Part shown: positions 16,451 through 26,475 of the stretch, piece by piece
Numbering within the stretch: position 1 is the first letter of the stretch
Layout of the letters: each line of letters begins with the position of its first letter
Origin: JBOHUC01 sp050733935
GTDB lineage: Bacteria > Eisenbacteria > RBG-16-71-46 > DASYSL01
Length of the DNA stretch: 43,895 nucleotides
Assembly: GCA_050733935.1 (NCBI GenBank)
Contig: JBOHUC010000122.1
Coordinates: forward strand, 1-43,895
Direction of reading: 5' to 3'
Notes under the pieces: model-generated
The model's input: only the letters and a program-made list of their open reading frames with translations
Databases searched by the model: none
Told to the model about the DNA's origin: nothing
Position numbers and translations under genes: made by a program

Positions 16451-18556
16451 TCAGTCCACGAGCTCGAACTCCATCGCGCGCGTGACCGAATAGGTATTCG
16501 CCAGATCGGTCACCTTGACCTCGATCCGATAGGGACCGACCGGTTGGCCGGCGAGGCTCGCGCTCACGTACTGGTATCGCGCCCGCCCGGCGACGTCGTT
16601 CACGCGCGCCACTTCGAGGACCGGATCGCGCTTCTTCGGGTCCACGAACTTGACGAAGAAGGGTCGCTTGTCCTTCTTCGTGGACTTGATCGTGTACTCG
16701 ATCGAGACCTGGGACTGGTTCTCGTCGTTCGTGATCAGGTTGTAGATCTCGAAGTAGAAGCCGAAGGACTGATCACGCGGCACCTGGCGGAGCGGGTTCG
16801 GATAGACCGCGTATTCGGTCTTCGCGAACGGAGTGTCACGTCGCCCGGGGTCCATGCCGCACGCGAGCTCGAGATCCGAGACTTCGAGCCGTCCAGGCAG
16901 CGACGGCGACACGAGCACCTGCGATTTCCAGGCGCCGTCGCCCTTCCGCGCCGAGTCGCGCGCGGCCATGCCGATCACGTACTGGCCGACCGGCAGATCG
17001 AAGTTGAACTGGAAAACGCGCGTCGTGTCGTCCTGACACCACACGTAGTTCCGGCTCGTCGCGCGTGCCACCTCGCGATACGAGGAATCCTGGAACACGA
17101 CGGCCTCTGCCACGACGTCCCCCGAGGACTCGGCACTCGTGACGGCGAGGTAGGCCTCGACGCGGGCGGCCGGCCGACGGGCGACCGCGGGTGTGGCCGT
17201 CGCACCGGGCCCGGGCCCGCCGCTTCCCCCGACACTCAGCGCCGGCTCGTAGGGCGCGGCGGAGATCCGCGGATCGAATCCCTGGACGCGCCGGAAGAGC
17301 GCGATCGTCGGCGTGCCGCGGAGAGGCGCGCGATCCGGCAGCGTCGTCCGGAACACGCCGCGTCCGGCCTGCGTCGTGAGACCCTCGGCGACGCGTTTCT
17401 TGAGCATGTCGGGGTCCGGCGAGAAATCCACCTGCCAGGTCATCATGACCGGCAGGTCGTAGAACTCGTTCAGGTATCGATCTTCCAGATACACGTTGAA
17501 TCCGAGCGCGGGGTAGTGCCAGACGAGACGGTTCGTATTCGCAGCCGAAATGCCGAGTGTCCCCGTCGGAATGATCGGGTTGTACTCCGTGTAGTTCGGA
17601 ATTCCGTAGCGCACGAGGTAGCGGGCGCGCTCATCCCAGTCCCGCCGCCGCGCGTCGTAGAAGAGGAAGTACGCGACGGTCGCGCGCGCGAGAAACTCGA
17701 GGCGCACTTCGTTCACCGCGGTCGTGAGGTCCGGATCCCGGCTGCGCCAGAACGTCTCGAGAAAGCGTTCGCGCGACCCGGAGTCGAACAGGCGGTTGAG
17801 AGACGCGGTATCGGCGTCGGTCGCGGCCGGAGTGATGTCGAGCAGGTGCTCACGGATCGGACCCGCGAGATACGGAAGGGCGGCTCCGAACGCGGAGTCG
17901 GAACGAGCGGCCCAGCCGAGACCGTAGGAACCCGCACCGAGCAGGAGGAGCGCTTCCCCCTTCTTCTGAGGCGTGAGCCCCTTGCCCGACGCAAGAACCT
18001 GGCGTCCGGCGGCGACGGCTCCGGCCGCGTCGCGATTCAGGATCGAGATCACGCCGAGTCCAAGCCACGGCTCGGGATCTCCGGGGGCACGTCGCGCAGC
18101 GTCCTGCCAGTAGTGTCGCGCGACCTCGAGGGAGTTCTGACGCTGATATTTGAGCCAGTCCCGTAGCGCGATGCGACCGAGACGCGTGTAGACGGGCGCG
18201 GCGTCGGGCGAGCGGCGAACGGCGGCGTTGAGCTGACGGCGCGCGAGCGTGAGATACCCCTGGCGGTAATAGAGATCCGCGAGCGCGAGTCGGTAGTCCA
18301 CGTTGTCGGGCTCGAGAGAGACCGCGCGCTTGAGGGCCTTCTGTGCGCGCAGGCGGTCTTCGACGTTCTCCCGCGCGATCAGCGCTTCGGCGTAGCGCGC
18401 CCAACCCGCGGCCGCGCGGGGCGTGTTCTCGGCGCGTGTCCGAAGGATCTCGGTCTCCGCGTCACTCGGGCGCGATTGGCCGACCGAAACCTGCGCATCG
18501 GTCCTCCCGGCAGGGAGTGCGAGAAGGAGGAAGAGGGCAAAGAAGAGAAAGATCAC
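16451..18556 (-). CDS. TPR and GWxTD-domain secreted protein
   Basis: 701 aa from GTG 18556, chosen because a hydrophobic signal (VIFLFFALFLLLALPAG, cleavage near TDA) begins there; no clear Shine-Dalgarno, so the start is provisional. Residues about 40-190 are tetratricopeptide-like helices (ALKRAVSLEPDNVDYRLALA, APVYTRLGRIALRDW). A GWxTD domain follows: FWRSRDPDLTTAVNEVRLEF and DWDERARYLVRYGIPN, where the canonical GWxTDRG motif is degenerate. The C-terminal half is beta-rich with KTEYAVYPNPLRQV near residue 570. GWxTD proteins are found mainly in Bacteroidetes, Acidobacteria and allied phyla and have no settled function. Convergent with the phosphatase gene across the palindrome block. Confidence 0.78.
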   Translation of the reverse strand: MIFLFFALFLLLALPAGRTDAQVSVGQSRPSDAETEILRTRAENTPRAAAGWARYAEALIARENVEDRLRAQKALKRAVSLEPDNVDYRLALADLYYRQGYLTLARRQLNAAVRRSPDAAPVYTRLGRIALRDWLKYQRQNSLEVARHYWQDAARRAPGDPEPWLGLGVISILNRDAAGAVAAGRQVLASGKGLTPQKKGEALLLLGAGSYGLGWAARSDSAFGAALPYLAGPIREHLLDITPAATDADTASLNRLFDSGSRERFLETFWRSRDPDLTTAVNEVRLEFLARATVAYFLFYDARRRDWDERARYLVRYGIPNYTEYNPIIPTGTLGISAANTNRLVWHYPALGFNVYLEDRYLNEFYDLPVMMTWQVDFSPDPDMLKKRVAEGLTTQAGRGVFRTTLPDRAPLRGTPTIALFRRVQGFDPRISAAPYEPALSVGGSGGPGPGATATPAVARRPAARVEAYLAVTSAESSGDVVAEAVVFQDSSYREVARATSRNYVWCQDDTTRVFQFNFDLPVGQYVIGMAARDSARKGDGAWKSQVLVSPSLPGRLEVSDLELACGMDPGRRDTPFAKTEYAVYPNPLRQVPRDQSFGFYFEIYNLITNDENQSQVSIEYTIKSTKKDKRPFFVKFVDPKKRDPVLEVARVNDVAGRARYQYVSASLAGQPVGPYRIEVKVTDLANTYSVTRAMEFELVD

Positions 18557-18620
18557 GCGGAAAGTATCGCGCCCGCGCTTTCGCCCGTCAAACCCCCGGT
18601 TGCTCGAGCGAAGAATGGGG

Positions 18621-18649
18621 TTGGCGCGTCCGGCACGAGACCGTACGAT
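18621..18649 (+). promoter_or_regulatory. Sigma70 promoter of the 34-aa basic ORF
   Basis: TTGGCG (18621-18626), 17 bp, TACGAT (18644-18649). The start would be near 18657, just before the GGGCGGCC-GGGT-GGCCGCCC hairpin at 18662-18681, giving a leader of about 55 nt capped by a stem. Confidence 0.6.
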
Positions 18650-18661
18650 GCGGCCTGTGAC

Positions 18662-18681
18662 GGGCGGCCGGGTGGCCGCCC
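18662..18681 (+). promoter_or_regulatory. 5'-leader hairpin before the small basic ORF
   Basis: A perfect 8-bp GC stem (GGGCGGCC / GGCCGCCC) with a GGGT loop, within about five bases of the predicted transcript start. It could stabilise the mRNA 5' end. Confidence 0.5.
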
Positions 18682-18711
18682 GCGCCGTTCCACCCTCACC
18701 GGGAGTCCGCA

Positions 18712-18816
18712 ATGACGAGTTTCAAGGCCCGTCTCAATCGGAAGCGCGCGAAGCTCAAGCAGAAGAAACGGAAGGACAAGGTCAAGGCGAAGCGGAAGGC
18801 CGCCCGCCGCCGCTAA
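18712..18816 (+). CDS. 34-aa highly basic small protein
   Basis: ATG 18712 with GGGAG 6 nt upstream and a TAA stop. The translation has 34 residues, of which about 19 are Lys or Arg, with no acidic residue except one Asp and no Cys, Pro or Trp: it opens MTSFKARLNRKRAKLKQKKR and ends in three arginines. Composition suits nucleic-acid or ribosome binding, and the Lys/Arg heptad-like spacing suggests a single helix. A promoter, leader hairpin and Shine-Dalgarno precede it in order, which argues that it is real. It is not bTHX or the COX24/AURKAIP1-type peptide by motif. Its TAA overlaps the TAG of the convergent gene at 18813. Confidence 0.7.
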   Translation: MTSFKARLNRKRAKLKQKKRKDKVKAKRKAARRR

Positions 18817-19238
18817 CGGCCCTCGTTACGCGTCCAGACGGCGAGCGCGAGGATCACGAGCCCGCGCGTCGCTTCCGTGACGAGCGAGGAGATCTGCCCG
18901 CCCGCGGTCGCCATGAGACCGCCCGCGACGATGAGCGCCCATCCCACGAGACGTGCGAGCGTTACCCCCTCGGGCCGCTCCCGCGCGACCCAGAGCGCGG
19001 CCACGGCCTGAACCGCACCGAGCGCCATGAGCGCAGTCCCGAGATTGGCCCAGAGCTGACCGAGCGCCTCATCCGCAAGACCGAGCGCCGCGGCACGGCC
19101 CTGCGCATCCCAGTCCGGCACGCGCGCCGCCATGAAGCGCGCCGCATTCCTCCAATCGAGGAGCGCCCAGAGTCCTCCTCCGAAATCTCCCGCCGCCGAA
19201 AACAAGAGGCCCGTCACCAGAAACGGACGGGCCCTCAC
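18813..19238 (-). CDS. Small four-helix membrane protein, unknown
   Basis: 141 aa with about four hydrophobic segments (FLVTGLLFSAAGDFGGGLWA, LGTALMALGAVQAVAALWVA, LVGWALIVAGGLMATAG, ATRGLVILALAVW). GTG 19238 overlaps the stop of the upstream 152-aa gene as GTGA, so it is the last gene of the hppA operon and is probably translationally coupled. I recognise no family. Its TAG shares two bases with the stop codon of the convergent 34-aa ORF. Confidence 0.72.
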   Translation of the reverse strand: MRARPFLVTGLLFSAAGDFGGGLWALLDWRNAARFMAARVPDWDAQGRAAALGLADEALGQLWANLGTALMALGAVQAVAALWVARERPEGVTLARLVGWALIVAGGLMATAGGQISSLVTEATRGLVILALAVWTRNEGR

Positions 19239-19693
19239 GAAGGACGGCGCGCGAGCACAATGCGCTCGATGCGTCCGGGCTCCTGGCTTCGGGCCGCGAA
19301 CGTAAGCGTGGCAGGCGCGCGCAAAGAGTAGAACGAGAGGAGAAGTTTCGCCCGTGGAGGGCGGGGAAGCGCGATCTCCTGCGTACGATCCGGCTCGCCG
19401 TAGAGCTCGCGCACGCGGGCCGGCGTGTCGGTCACGCGGAGCCCACCCGGAAGCTCGCCGTCGAAACGCGCGCCGCCCTCATCCGCGGTTCCCGTGAGAA
19501 ACGAGATCGACGCGACGACGCCGTCCTCGGCGACGAGCCAGACGCCGCGATCCGGGTACTGGAATCCGATCGGGTGGCCGTCCTTCTCGAGCACGTGCGC
19601 GGCCGGACCGAGCCTGCGCTCCACTTCCCCGACCGGAAGCCCGAGCGGGACGGGGGCGGCTTCGAGGAACTGCTCGACGTCGGAGCGCGCCAT
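19235..19693 (-). CDS. 152-aa protein of unknown function, weakly BamE-like
   Basis: Starts at ATG 19693 with GGAGG 7 nt upstream. No signal peptide or membrane segment. The pattern PLGLPVGEVERRLGPAAHVL with later FQYPDRGVWLVAEDGVV and a second ARVRELYGEPDRT repeats the helix-then-strand 'G-x(n)-LGxP' layout seen in BamE/SmpA-like domains, so two such modules are possible. That resemblance is weak. Third gene of the hppA-yqeY operon, 23 bp after yqeY and 4 bp overlapping the next gene. Confidence 0.65.
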   Translation of the reverse strand: MARSDVEQFLEAAPVPLGLPVGEVERRLGPAAHVLEKDGHPIGFQYPDRGVWLVAEDGVVASISFLTGTADEGGARFDGELPGGLRVTDTPARVRELYGEPDRTQEIALPRPPRAKLLLSFYSLRAPATLTFAARSQEPGRIERIVLARRPS

Positions 19694-19716
19694 CGACGGG
19701 CCTCCGCGCCTGGCGG

Positions 19717-20172
19717 TCAGGACGCCCCGAGGACGCGCCGAACTGCCTCCTGCACGCGCTTGCCGTCGGCGCGCCCTTCGACGCGGGGCATCGCAACCTT
19801 CATCACGGCACCCATGGCTTTGACATCCGTGGCTCCGGACTCGGCCACGGCCGCGCGAGCAATCGCATCGAGCTCCTCGTCCGAAAGCTCGGCGGGAAGA
19901 TAGGCGCTCGCGATCGCGAGCTCCTTCTCGGCCTGTTCGGCGAGGTCGTTCCTTCCCGCGCCCTTGGCCTGCTCGATCGCCTCGCGCAGGCGCTTCGCAT
20001 GACCGCGGACGAGGGCGATGACCGTGTCGTCCGGCACGTCGGTCACGCCCGTCCCCTTCTTCTTCTCGAGCAGGATCTGGCCGCGCAGCATGCGGATGAC
20101 GGAGAGGCGAAGTTCCTCCTTCGCCCGCATCGCTTCCTTCATGTCCTCGGTCAGCCGCTGTTCGAGGGTCAT
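19717..20172 (-). CDS. yqeY: GatB/YqeY domain protein
   Basis: 151 aa, the normal YqeY length. The family pattern is clear: MTLEQRLTEDMKEAMRAKEE at the N-terminus, RLSVIRMLRGQI, then AIASAYLPAELSDEELDAI and GAVMKVAMPRVEGRADGKRV near the C-terminus. The domain is homologous to the tRNA-binding tail of GatB in the Glu-tRNA-Gln amidotransferase; the free-standing protein is widespread and its role is not settled, though tRNA binding is the usual proposal. It lies 22 bp downstream of hppA and is probably cotranscribed. Confidence 0.92.
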   Translation of the reverse strand: MTLEQRLTEDMKEAMRAKEELRLSVIRMLRGQILLEKKKGTGVTDVPDDTVIALVRGHAKRLREAIEQAKGAGRNDLAEQAEKELAIASAYLPAELSDEELDAIARAAVAESGATDVKAMGAVMKVAMPRVEGRADGKRVQEAVRRVLGAS

Positions 20173-20194
20173 CGCGTCATCGCGTCCCTGCGGA

Positions 20195-22642
<2,448 letters not shown>

Positions 22643-22693
22643 CACAGCTCTCCTTCGAGATGGTCCCGGCTTGGATTGGGAACCGAGGATTTC

Positions 22694-22750
22694 GGGGGCG
22701 GGATTCGCGCGTTCGTGCGCGGGATGTCCCGGTCCGGGAATCCCCGCCCC
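22694..22750 (-). promoter_or_regulatory. Structured 5' leader of hppA
   Basis: GGGGGCGGGATTC (22694-22706) can pair with GAATCCCCGCCCC (22738-22750), enclosing GCGC-GTTCGT-GCGC and GGGATGTCCC sub-stems. It lies inside the predicted 138-nt hppA leader. I recognise no known riboswitch consensus. Confidence 0.45.
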
Positions 22751-22786
22751 GGGAGGGGCCGTCGGGCAATCCCGGAAAACGCGGTC

Positions 22787-22815
22787 ACACTAATCGGAAG
22801 GGCCCGAAAAGACAA
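22787..22815 (-). promoter_or_regulatory. Sigma70 promoter of the hppA operon
   Basis: On the minus strand, TTGTCT (22815-22810), 17 bp, TAGTGT (22792-22787). The start would be near 22780. Confidence 0.55.
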
Positions 22816-22852
22816 GGGCTTGCCCATCGGACGGGCGAGTCTTCGCATGATC

Positions 22853-22868
22853 TTAACTAACTGGTTAA
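22853..22868. promoter_or_regulatory. TetR-type operator in front of the exporter operon
   Basis: TTAACTAACTGGTTAA is an inverted repeat (TTAAC/GTTAA arms, 6 of 8 pairs), an AT-rich island 44 bp upstream of the tetR start. A weak promoter (TTCGCA 22842-22847, 17 bp, TTAATT 22865-22870) would be covered by it, which suits autorepression by the adjacent TetR protein. Confidence 0.65.
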
Positions 22869-22911
22869 TTACGGGCTTGATCCACGCGCCTGGCCCGCGC
22901 AAGCTGAGGAC

Positions 22912-23571
22912 ATGCCGAAGGCCCAGAAGCTTCCGAAGCCCCTGTCCCCCAGCGCCCGCGACCGCATCGTCGAAGCGGCGACCCGCGAATTCGCGACCCG
23001 TGGATTCGACGGGGCCCGGATGGACGCGCTCGCCCGGCGCGCCGGGGTCAACAAGGCGCTCCTGTACTACTACTTCCCGAACAAGCAGGAGCTCTACCGG
23101 AGGCTCCTCCTCGAGCACCTCGAGATCATGGCCGAGACCCTGTCGAGCGCTTCAGATCCCGCCTCTCCTCCCGACCAGGCGCTCGCCCAGTGTCTCGATG
23201 CGATCCATGGACTCCTCGAAGCCCGTCCGTTTGCGGCACAGTTCATCCTGCGCGAGGTCCTGAACGGCTGGGGCCACCTGCGCGAGGAGGACTTCGCGGT
23301 CCTGTTCCGGACGACCCGACCGATCGTCGGCGTCGTCGAGCGTGGCGTGGCCGACGGGACGTTCCGCGACGTCCCGCCGCTGTCCGTCCATTTCCTCGCG
23401 GTCGCGACGCTGAGCTTCATCTTCGTCTCGCAGGAGGCACGGGCGCGAAGTGCCCGCGCCGTCGGCGTGCCCGCTCTCGCGCAGAGCCCGGGCGAATTCG
23501 TGTCGTTCCTGAACGAAATCCTGAGGCGTGGTCTCGCCCCGGGGGCCGTGCGCGGTCCCGAACTCGCATGA
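22912..23571 (+). CDS. TetR family transcriptional regulator of the downstream exporter
   Basis: 219 aa. The N-terminal helix-turn-helix domain (residues about 15-62) is textbook: RDRIVEAATREFATRGFDGA, ARRAGVNKALLYYYFPNKQE and LYRRLL. The C-terminal ligand domain is helical with a CecR/AcrR-like hydrophobic end. It heads a five-gene exporter operon in the order TetR, HlyD, ATPase, ATPase, permease, permease, matching the E. coli cecR-ybhGFSR arrangement, and a palindromic operator lies 44 bp upstream. It most likely represses its own operon and is released by a transported toxic compound. The next gene starts 11 bp after its stop. Confidence 0.92.
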   Translation: MPKAQKLPKPLSPSARDRIVEAATREFATRGFDGARMDALARRAGVNKALLYYYFPNKQELYRRLLLEHLEIMAETLSSASDPASPPDQALAQCLDAIHGLLEARPFAAQFILREVLNGWGHLREEDFAVLFRTTRPIVGVVERGVADGTFRDVPPLSVHFLAVATLSFIFVSQEARARSARAVGVPALAQSPGEFVSFLNEILRRGLAPGAVRGPELA

Positions 23572-23582
23572 GGAGAAGCGTC

Positions 23583-24575
23583 ATGAAGTTCCGCCATTTC
23601 CCCGTCGCCGCTCTCCTCGTCGTCGCATGCGCGGGCTGTGCGCGCGACGACGCGCGCACGGTTCGCGCCTCGGGCCAGATCGAAGCAACCGAAGTGCGTG
23701 TCGCGACCAAAGTGCCGGGCACGGTCGCGATCCGCGCGGTCGACGAAGGGGATCGCGTGGAGCGCGGACAGTTGCTCGCGGTGCTCGACACCGTGGATCT
23801 CGATCTCCAGCGCCGGCAGGCCGAGGCCGAGCGCGACGTGTCACGCGCCAACCTTTCCCTCCTCCTGGCCGGAAGCCGGATCGAGGACGTTCGGGCGTCA
23901 CGCGCGGAAGTCGCGCTGCGTCAGGCGGACTTCGATGGAGCCGCGAGCGACTTCGCGCGCGCCCAGTCGCTGCTCGACAGCCAGACCGGCTCCGAGAAAG
24001 CGCGCGACGACGCGCGGATCCGCCGGGACATGTCGCGCGCCGCGCTCGATGCGGCCCGGGAACAGCTCGCACGGCTCGAGCACGGCTCGCGTCCCGAGGA
24101 GCGCGCGGCCGCGCGGGCGTCGCTCGCCCGCGCCACCGCCCGCGTCGAGGCGCTCGAGCAGAACGTGCGCGATTGCACGATCCGCTCTCCGGTCACCGGA
24201 GTCGTCACCGAGCGGCTCACGGAGGCGGGCGAGCTCCTGACCGCAGGGAGCGGCGTGGTCGTCGTGAGCGACCTCGACCGTCCTTGGCTCACCGCGTTCG
24301 TGACCGGCACCGAGCTTCCGCGCGTTCGCCTCGGAAGCCGCGCGGAAGTGACGACCGATGCGCGCGGCGACCGGCCCCACGAAGGACGCGTGACGTACAT
24401 CTCCCCCACCGCGGAGTTCACGCCGCGCAACGTGCAGACCGAGGACGAGCGCGCGAAGCTCGTCTACCGGATCAAGATCCTGCTCGAGAACAAGGACGGC
24501 ACGTTCAAGCCCGGCATGCCGGCGACCGCGCGCATCGTGACCGACTCGGGCCCCGCGCAGGCGACCGCGGAATGA
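23583..24575 (+). CDS. HlyD/YbhG-like membrane fusion lipoprotein
   Basis: 330 aa from ATG 23583, with AGGAG 7 nt upstream. Lipoprotein signal with lipobox VVAC (Cys16). A biotinyl-lipoyl half (VRASGQIEATEVRVATKVPG, then VDEGDRVERGQLLAVLDT) is followed by a long coiled-coil hairpin (residues about 75-190, Ala/Arg/Glu-rich), the second lipoyl half (CTIRSPVTGVVTERLTEAGE) and beta-barrel strands (DRPWLTAFVTGTELPRVRLG). This is the periplasmic adaptor of an ABC export system, bridging the permeases to an outer-membrane channel that is not encoded here. The stop overlaps the next start as ATGA. Confidence 0.93.
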   Translation: MKFRHFPVAALLVVACAGCARDDARTVRASGQIEATEVRVATKVPGTVAIRAVDEGDRVERGQLLAVLDTVDLDLQRRQAEAERDVSRANLSLLLAGSRIEDVRASRAEVALRQADFDGAASDFARAQSLLDSQTGSEKARDDARIRRDMSRAALDAAREQLARLEHGSRPEERAAARASLARATARVEALEQNVRDCTIRSPVTGVVTERLTEAGELLTAGSGVVVVSDLDRPWLTAFVTGTELPRVRLGSRAEVTTDARGDRPHEGRVTYISPTAEFTPRNVQTEDERAKLVYRIKILLENKDGTFKPGMPATARIVTDSGPAQATAE

Positions 24576-25531
24576 GCCCCGGGCCTCGCGCTCCAGGGCC
24601 CGCCGGGCCGAACGGCGACGTCGTCCTCCGCGTCGCGGGACTCGAGCGGTCGTTCGGCACCGTCGAGGCCGTTCGCGGCGTCGACCTCGAGATCCGGCGC
24701 GGTGAGATGTTCGGATTCATCGGCCCGGACGGGGCGGGCAAGACGAGCACGCTCCGGATGATCGCGGGCCTTCTCGCGCCGGACGGCGGCCACGTCGAAA
24801 CGCTGGGGCTCGATCCGCGCCGTGACCGCCGCGCGCTCTCCCGCCGCCTGGGCTACCTCGCGCAGCGCTTTTCCCTCTACGGCGACCTCACCGTGGACGA
24901 GAACCTCGAGTTCTTTGCGGAGATCCAGGGCGTGCGCGATCTCCGCAAGCGTTGCGACGAGATGCTCGAGCTCGTGCGGCTCGCCCCGTTTCGAAGGCGC
25001 CTCGCGGACCGCCTCTCGGGAGGCATGAAGCAGAAGCTCGCGCTCGCCTGCACGCTCGTCCACACGCCCGAGCTTCTCCTCCTCGACGAGCCGACGACCG
25101 GTGTCGATCCGGTCTCGCGACGCGACTTCTGGCGGCTCCTCGCCGAGATCCGCATGCGCAAGATCACGATCGTCGTCTCGACCCCGTATCTCGACGAAGC
25201 CGAGCGCTGCACGCGCATCGCGCTCTTCTCCCGTGGGCGCGTGCTGGGCGTCGATGCTCCCGACGCCATGCGCGCGGGTGCGGGCGGCGGCTGGCACGAG
25301 CTCATTGCCTCGCCCCGGCGCGCCGCCGAGCGGACGCTCGCCGCACTCCCCGGCGTGCACGATCTCGAGGCCTTCGGCGAGCGGCTCCACTTCCGTCTCG
25401 ATCCGCCGCTCGGCGCCCCTCAGGTGCGTGCGGCGCTCGCCACCGCGGAGATCGAGGTCCTCGACCTCCGCGAGGTGCCGGCCTCGCTCGAGGATGTCTT
25501 CCTGTCCCGCATTCGGGCGGACGTCGCATGA
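24572..25531 (+). CDS. ABC exporter ATP-binding protein 1 (YbhF NBD1-like)
   Basis: 319 aa. Walker A is GPDGAGKTS, the Q-loop sits in YLAQRFSLYGDLTVDENLEF, the signature is RLSGGMKQKLALA, and Walker B is LLLLDEPTTGVDPVSRRD. The H-loop position reads VVSTPYLDEAERC, so the switch histidine is replaced by proline. The same asymmetry is known in the first nucleotide-binding domain of YbhF-like exporters, so this subunit probably forms the degenerate site of a heterodimer with the next protein. Start and stop both overlap neighbours by 4 nt (ATGA). In E. coli the two ATPases are one polypeptide; here they are separate genes. Confidence 0.92.
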   Translation: MSPGPRAPGPAGPNGDVVLRVAGLERSFGTVEAVRGVDLEIRRGEMFGFIGPDGAGKTSTLRMIAGLLAPDGGHVETLGLDPRRDRRALSRRLGYLAQRFSLYGDLTVDENLEFFAEIQGVRDLRKRCDEMLELVRLAPFRRRLADRLSGGMKQKLALACTLVHTPELLLLDEPTTGVDPVSRRDFWRLLAEIRMRKITIVVSTPYLDEAERCTRIALFSRGRVLGVDAPDAMRAGAGGGWHELIASPRRAAERTLAALPGVHDLEAFGERLHFRLDPPLGAPQVRAALATAEIEVLDLREVPASLEDVFLSRIRADVA

Positions 25532-26475
25532 ACGCGATCGAGCTCGACGAGCTCACGAAGCGCTTCGGCGCGTTCACCGCCGTCGATCGTGTCACGCTGT
25601 CGGTGCGCGAAGGCGAGGTGTTCGGCTTCCTGGGCTCGAACGGCGCCGGCAAGTCGACCGCGATCCGGATGCTGTGCGGGCTCCTCAAGCCGACGTCGGG
25701 AACGGGGCGCGTGCTCGGTTTCGACGTGGCGAAGGAGCCCGAGCAGGTGAAGCGCCGCATTGGATACATGAGCCAGCGGTTCTCTCTCTACGACGACCTC
25801 ACGGTGCGCGAAAACCTCGAGTTCTTCGGCGGCATCTACGGGCTCGAGGGTGCAAAGCTCGCGGAGCGGCGCGCGTACGCGCTCGAGACGGCCGATCTCG
25901 AAGGCAAGGAGGACCGGCTCACGGGAACCCTTCCGGGCGGCTGGAAACAGCGCCTCGCGCTCGGCTGTGCGGTGCTCCACGAGCCGCGCGTCGTGTTCCT
26001 GGACGAGCCCACGGGCGGCGTGGATCCGCTCTCGCGGCGCGGCTTCTGGGCGCTGATCGACGACCTCGCCGAATCCGGCGTCACGGTGCTCGTCACGACC
26101 CACTACCTGGACGAGGCCGAGTACTGTAACCGGCTCTCGCTCATGCACGCGGGGCGCGTCATCGCCGTCGGGACCTCGCAGGAGCTGCGCGGGCTCCTCG
26201 GCGGGCGGAGCATGATCGAGATCCGTTGTCCCGATCTCCTGCGCGCGCTCGCCTTGCTCGAGACGCGCGCGGAAGCGCTCGAAGTCTCGGCGTTCGGCAC
26301 CGCTCTCCACGTCCTGGTGGCGGACCGGGAACGCGACTCGCGCGCGCTCCTGGCCGTCCTCGAGGAACACGGCCTCGGTCCCGCCGAGGCCCGCCCGATC
26401 GTCCCGTCGCTCGAGGACGTGTTCATTCATGCGATCGAGTCGTCGACCGACGTGCAAAGCGAGGTGCGCGCGTGA
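25528..26475 (+). CDS. ABC exporter ATP-binding protein 2 (YbhF NBD2-like)
   Basis: 315 aa. Walker A GSNGAGKSTA, Q-loop MSQRFSLYDDLTVRENLEFF, Walker B VVFLDEPTGGVDPLSRRG and an intact H-loop, VTTHYLDEAEY. The signature motif is TLPGGWKQRLALG, with Pro for the usual Ser of LSGGQ, so its signature half is the altered one while its H-loop is intact. With the preceding ATPase, whose H-loop is lost, the pair should have one canonical and one weakened ATP site. The C-terminal segment EEHGLGPAEARPIVPSLEDV is typical of drug-exporter ATPases. Both ends overlap adjacent genes (ATGA, GTGA). Confidence 0.92.
   Translation: MNAIELDELTKRFGAFTAVDRVTLSVREGEVFGFLGSNGAGKSTAIRMLCGLLKPTSGTGRVLGFDVAKEPEQVKRRIGYMSQRFSLYDDLTVRENLEFFGGIYGLEGAKLAERRAYALETADLEGKEDRLTGTLPGGWKQRLALGCAVLHEPRVVFLDEPTGGVDPLSRRGFWALIDDLAESGVTVLVTTHYLDEAEYCNRLSLMHAGRVIAVGTSQELRGLLGGRSMIEIRCPDLLRALALLETRAEALEVSAFGTALHVLVADRERDSRALLAVLEEHGLGPAEARPIVPSLEDVFIHAIESSTDVQSEVRA

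Noticed and set aside
16213..16485. Short frames through the palindrome block with repeated peptide NLPWGKL or NMPWGML
   Set aside because: The repeated peptide is the direct product of the DNA palindromes. It has no ribosome-binding site and the frames shift between repeats.
22694..22750. Possible named riboswitch in the hppA leader
   Set aside because: Stems are present but no conserved core of any class I know could be matched, so it is reported only as structure.
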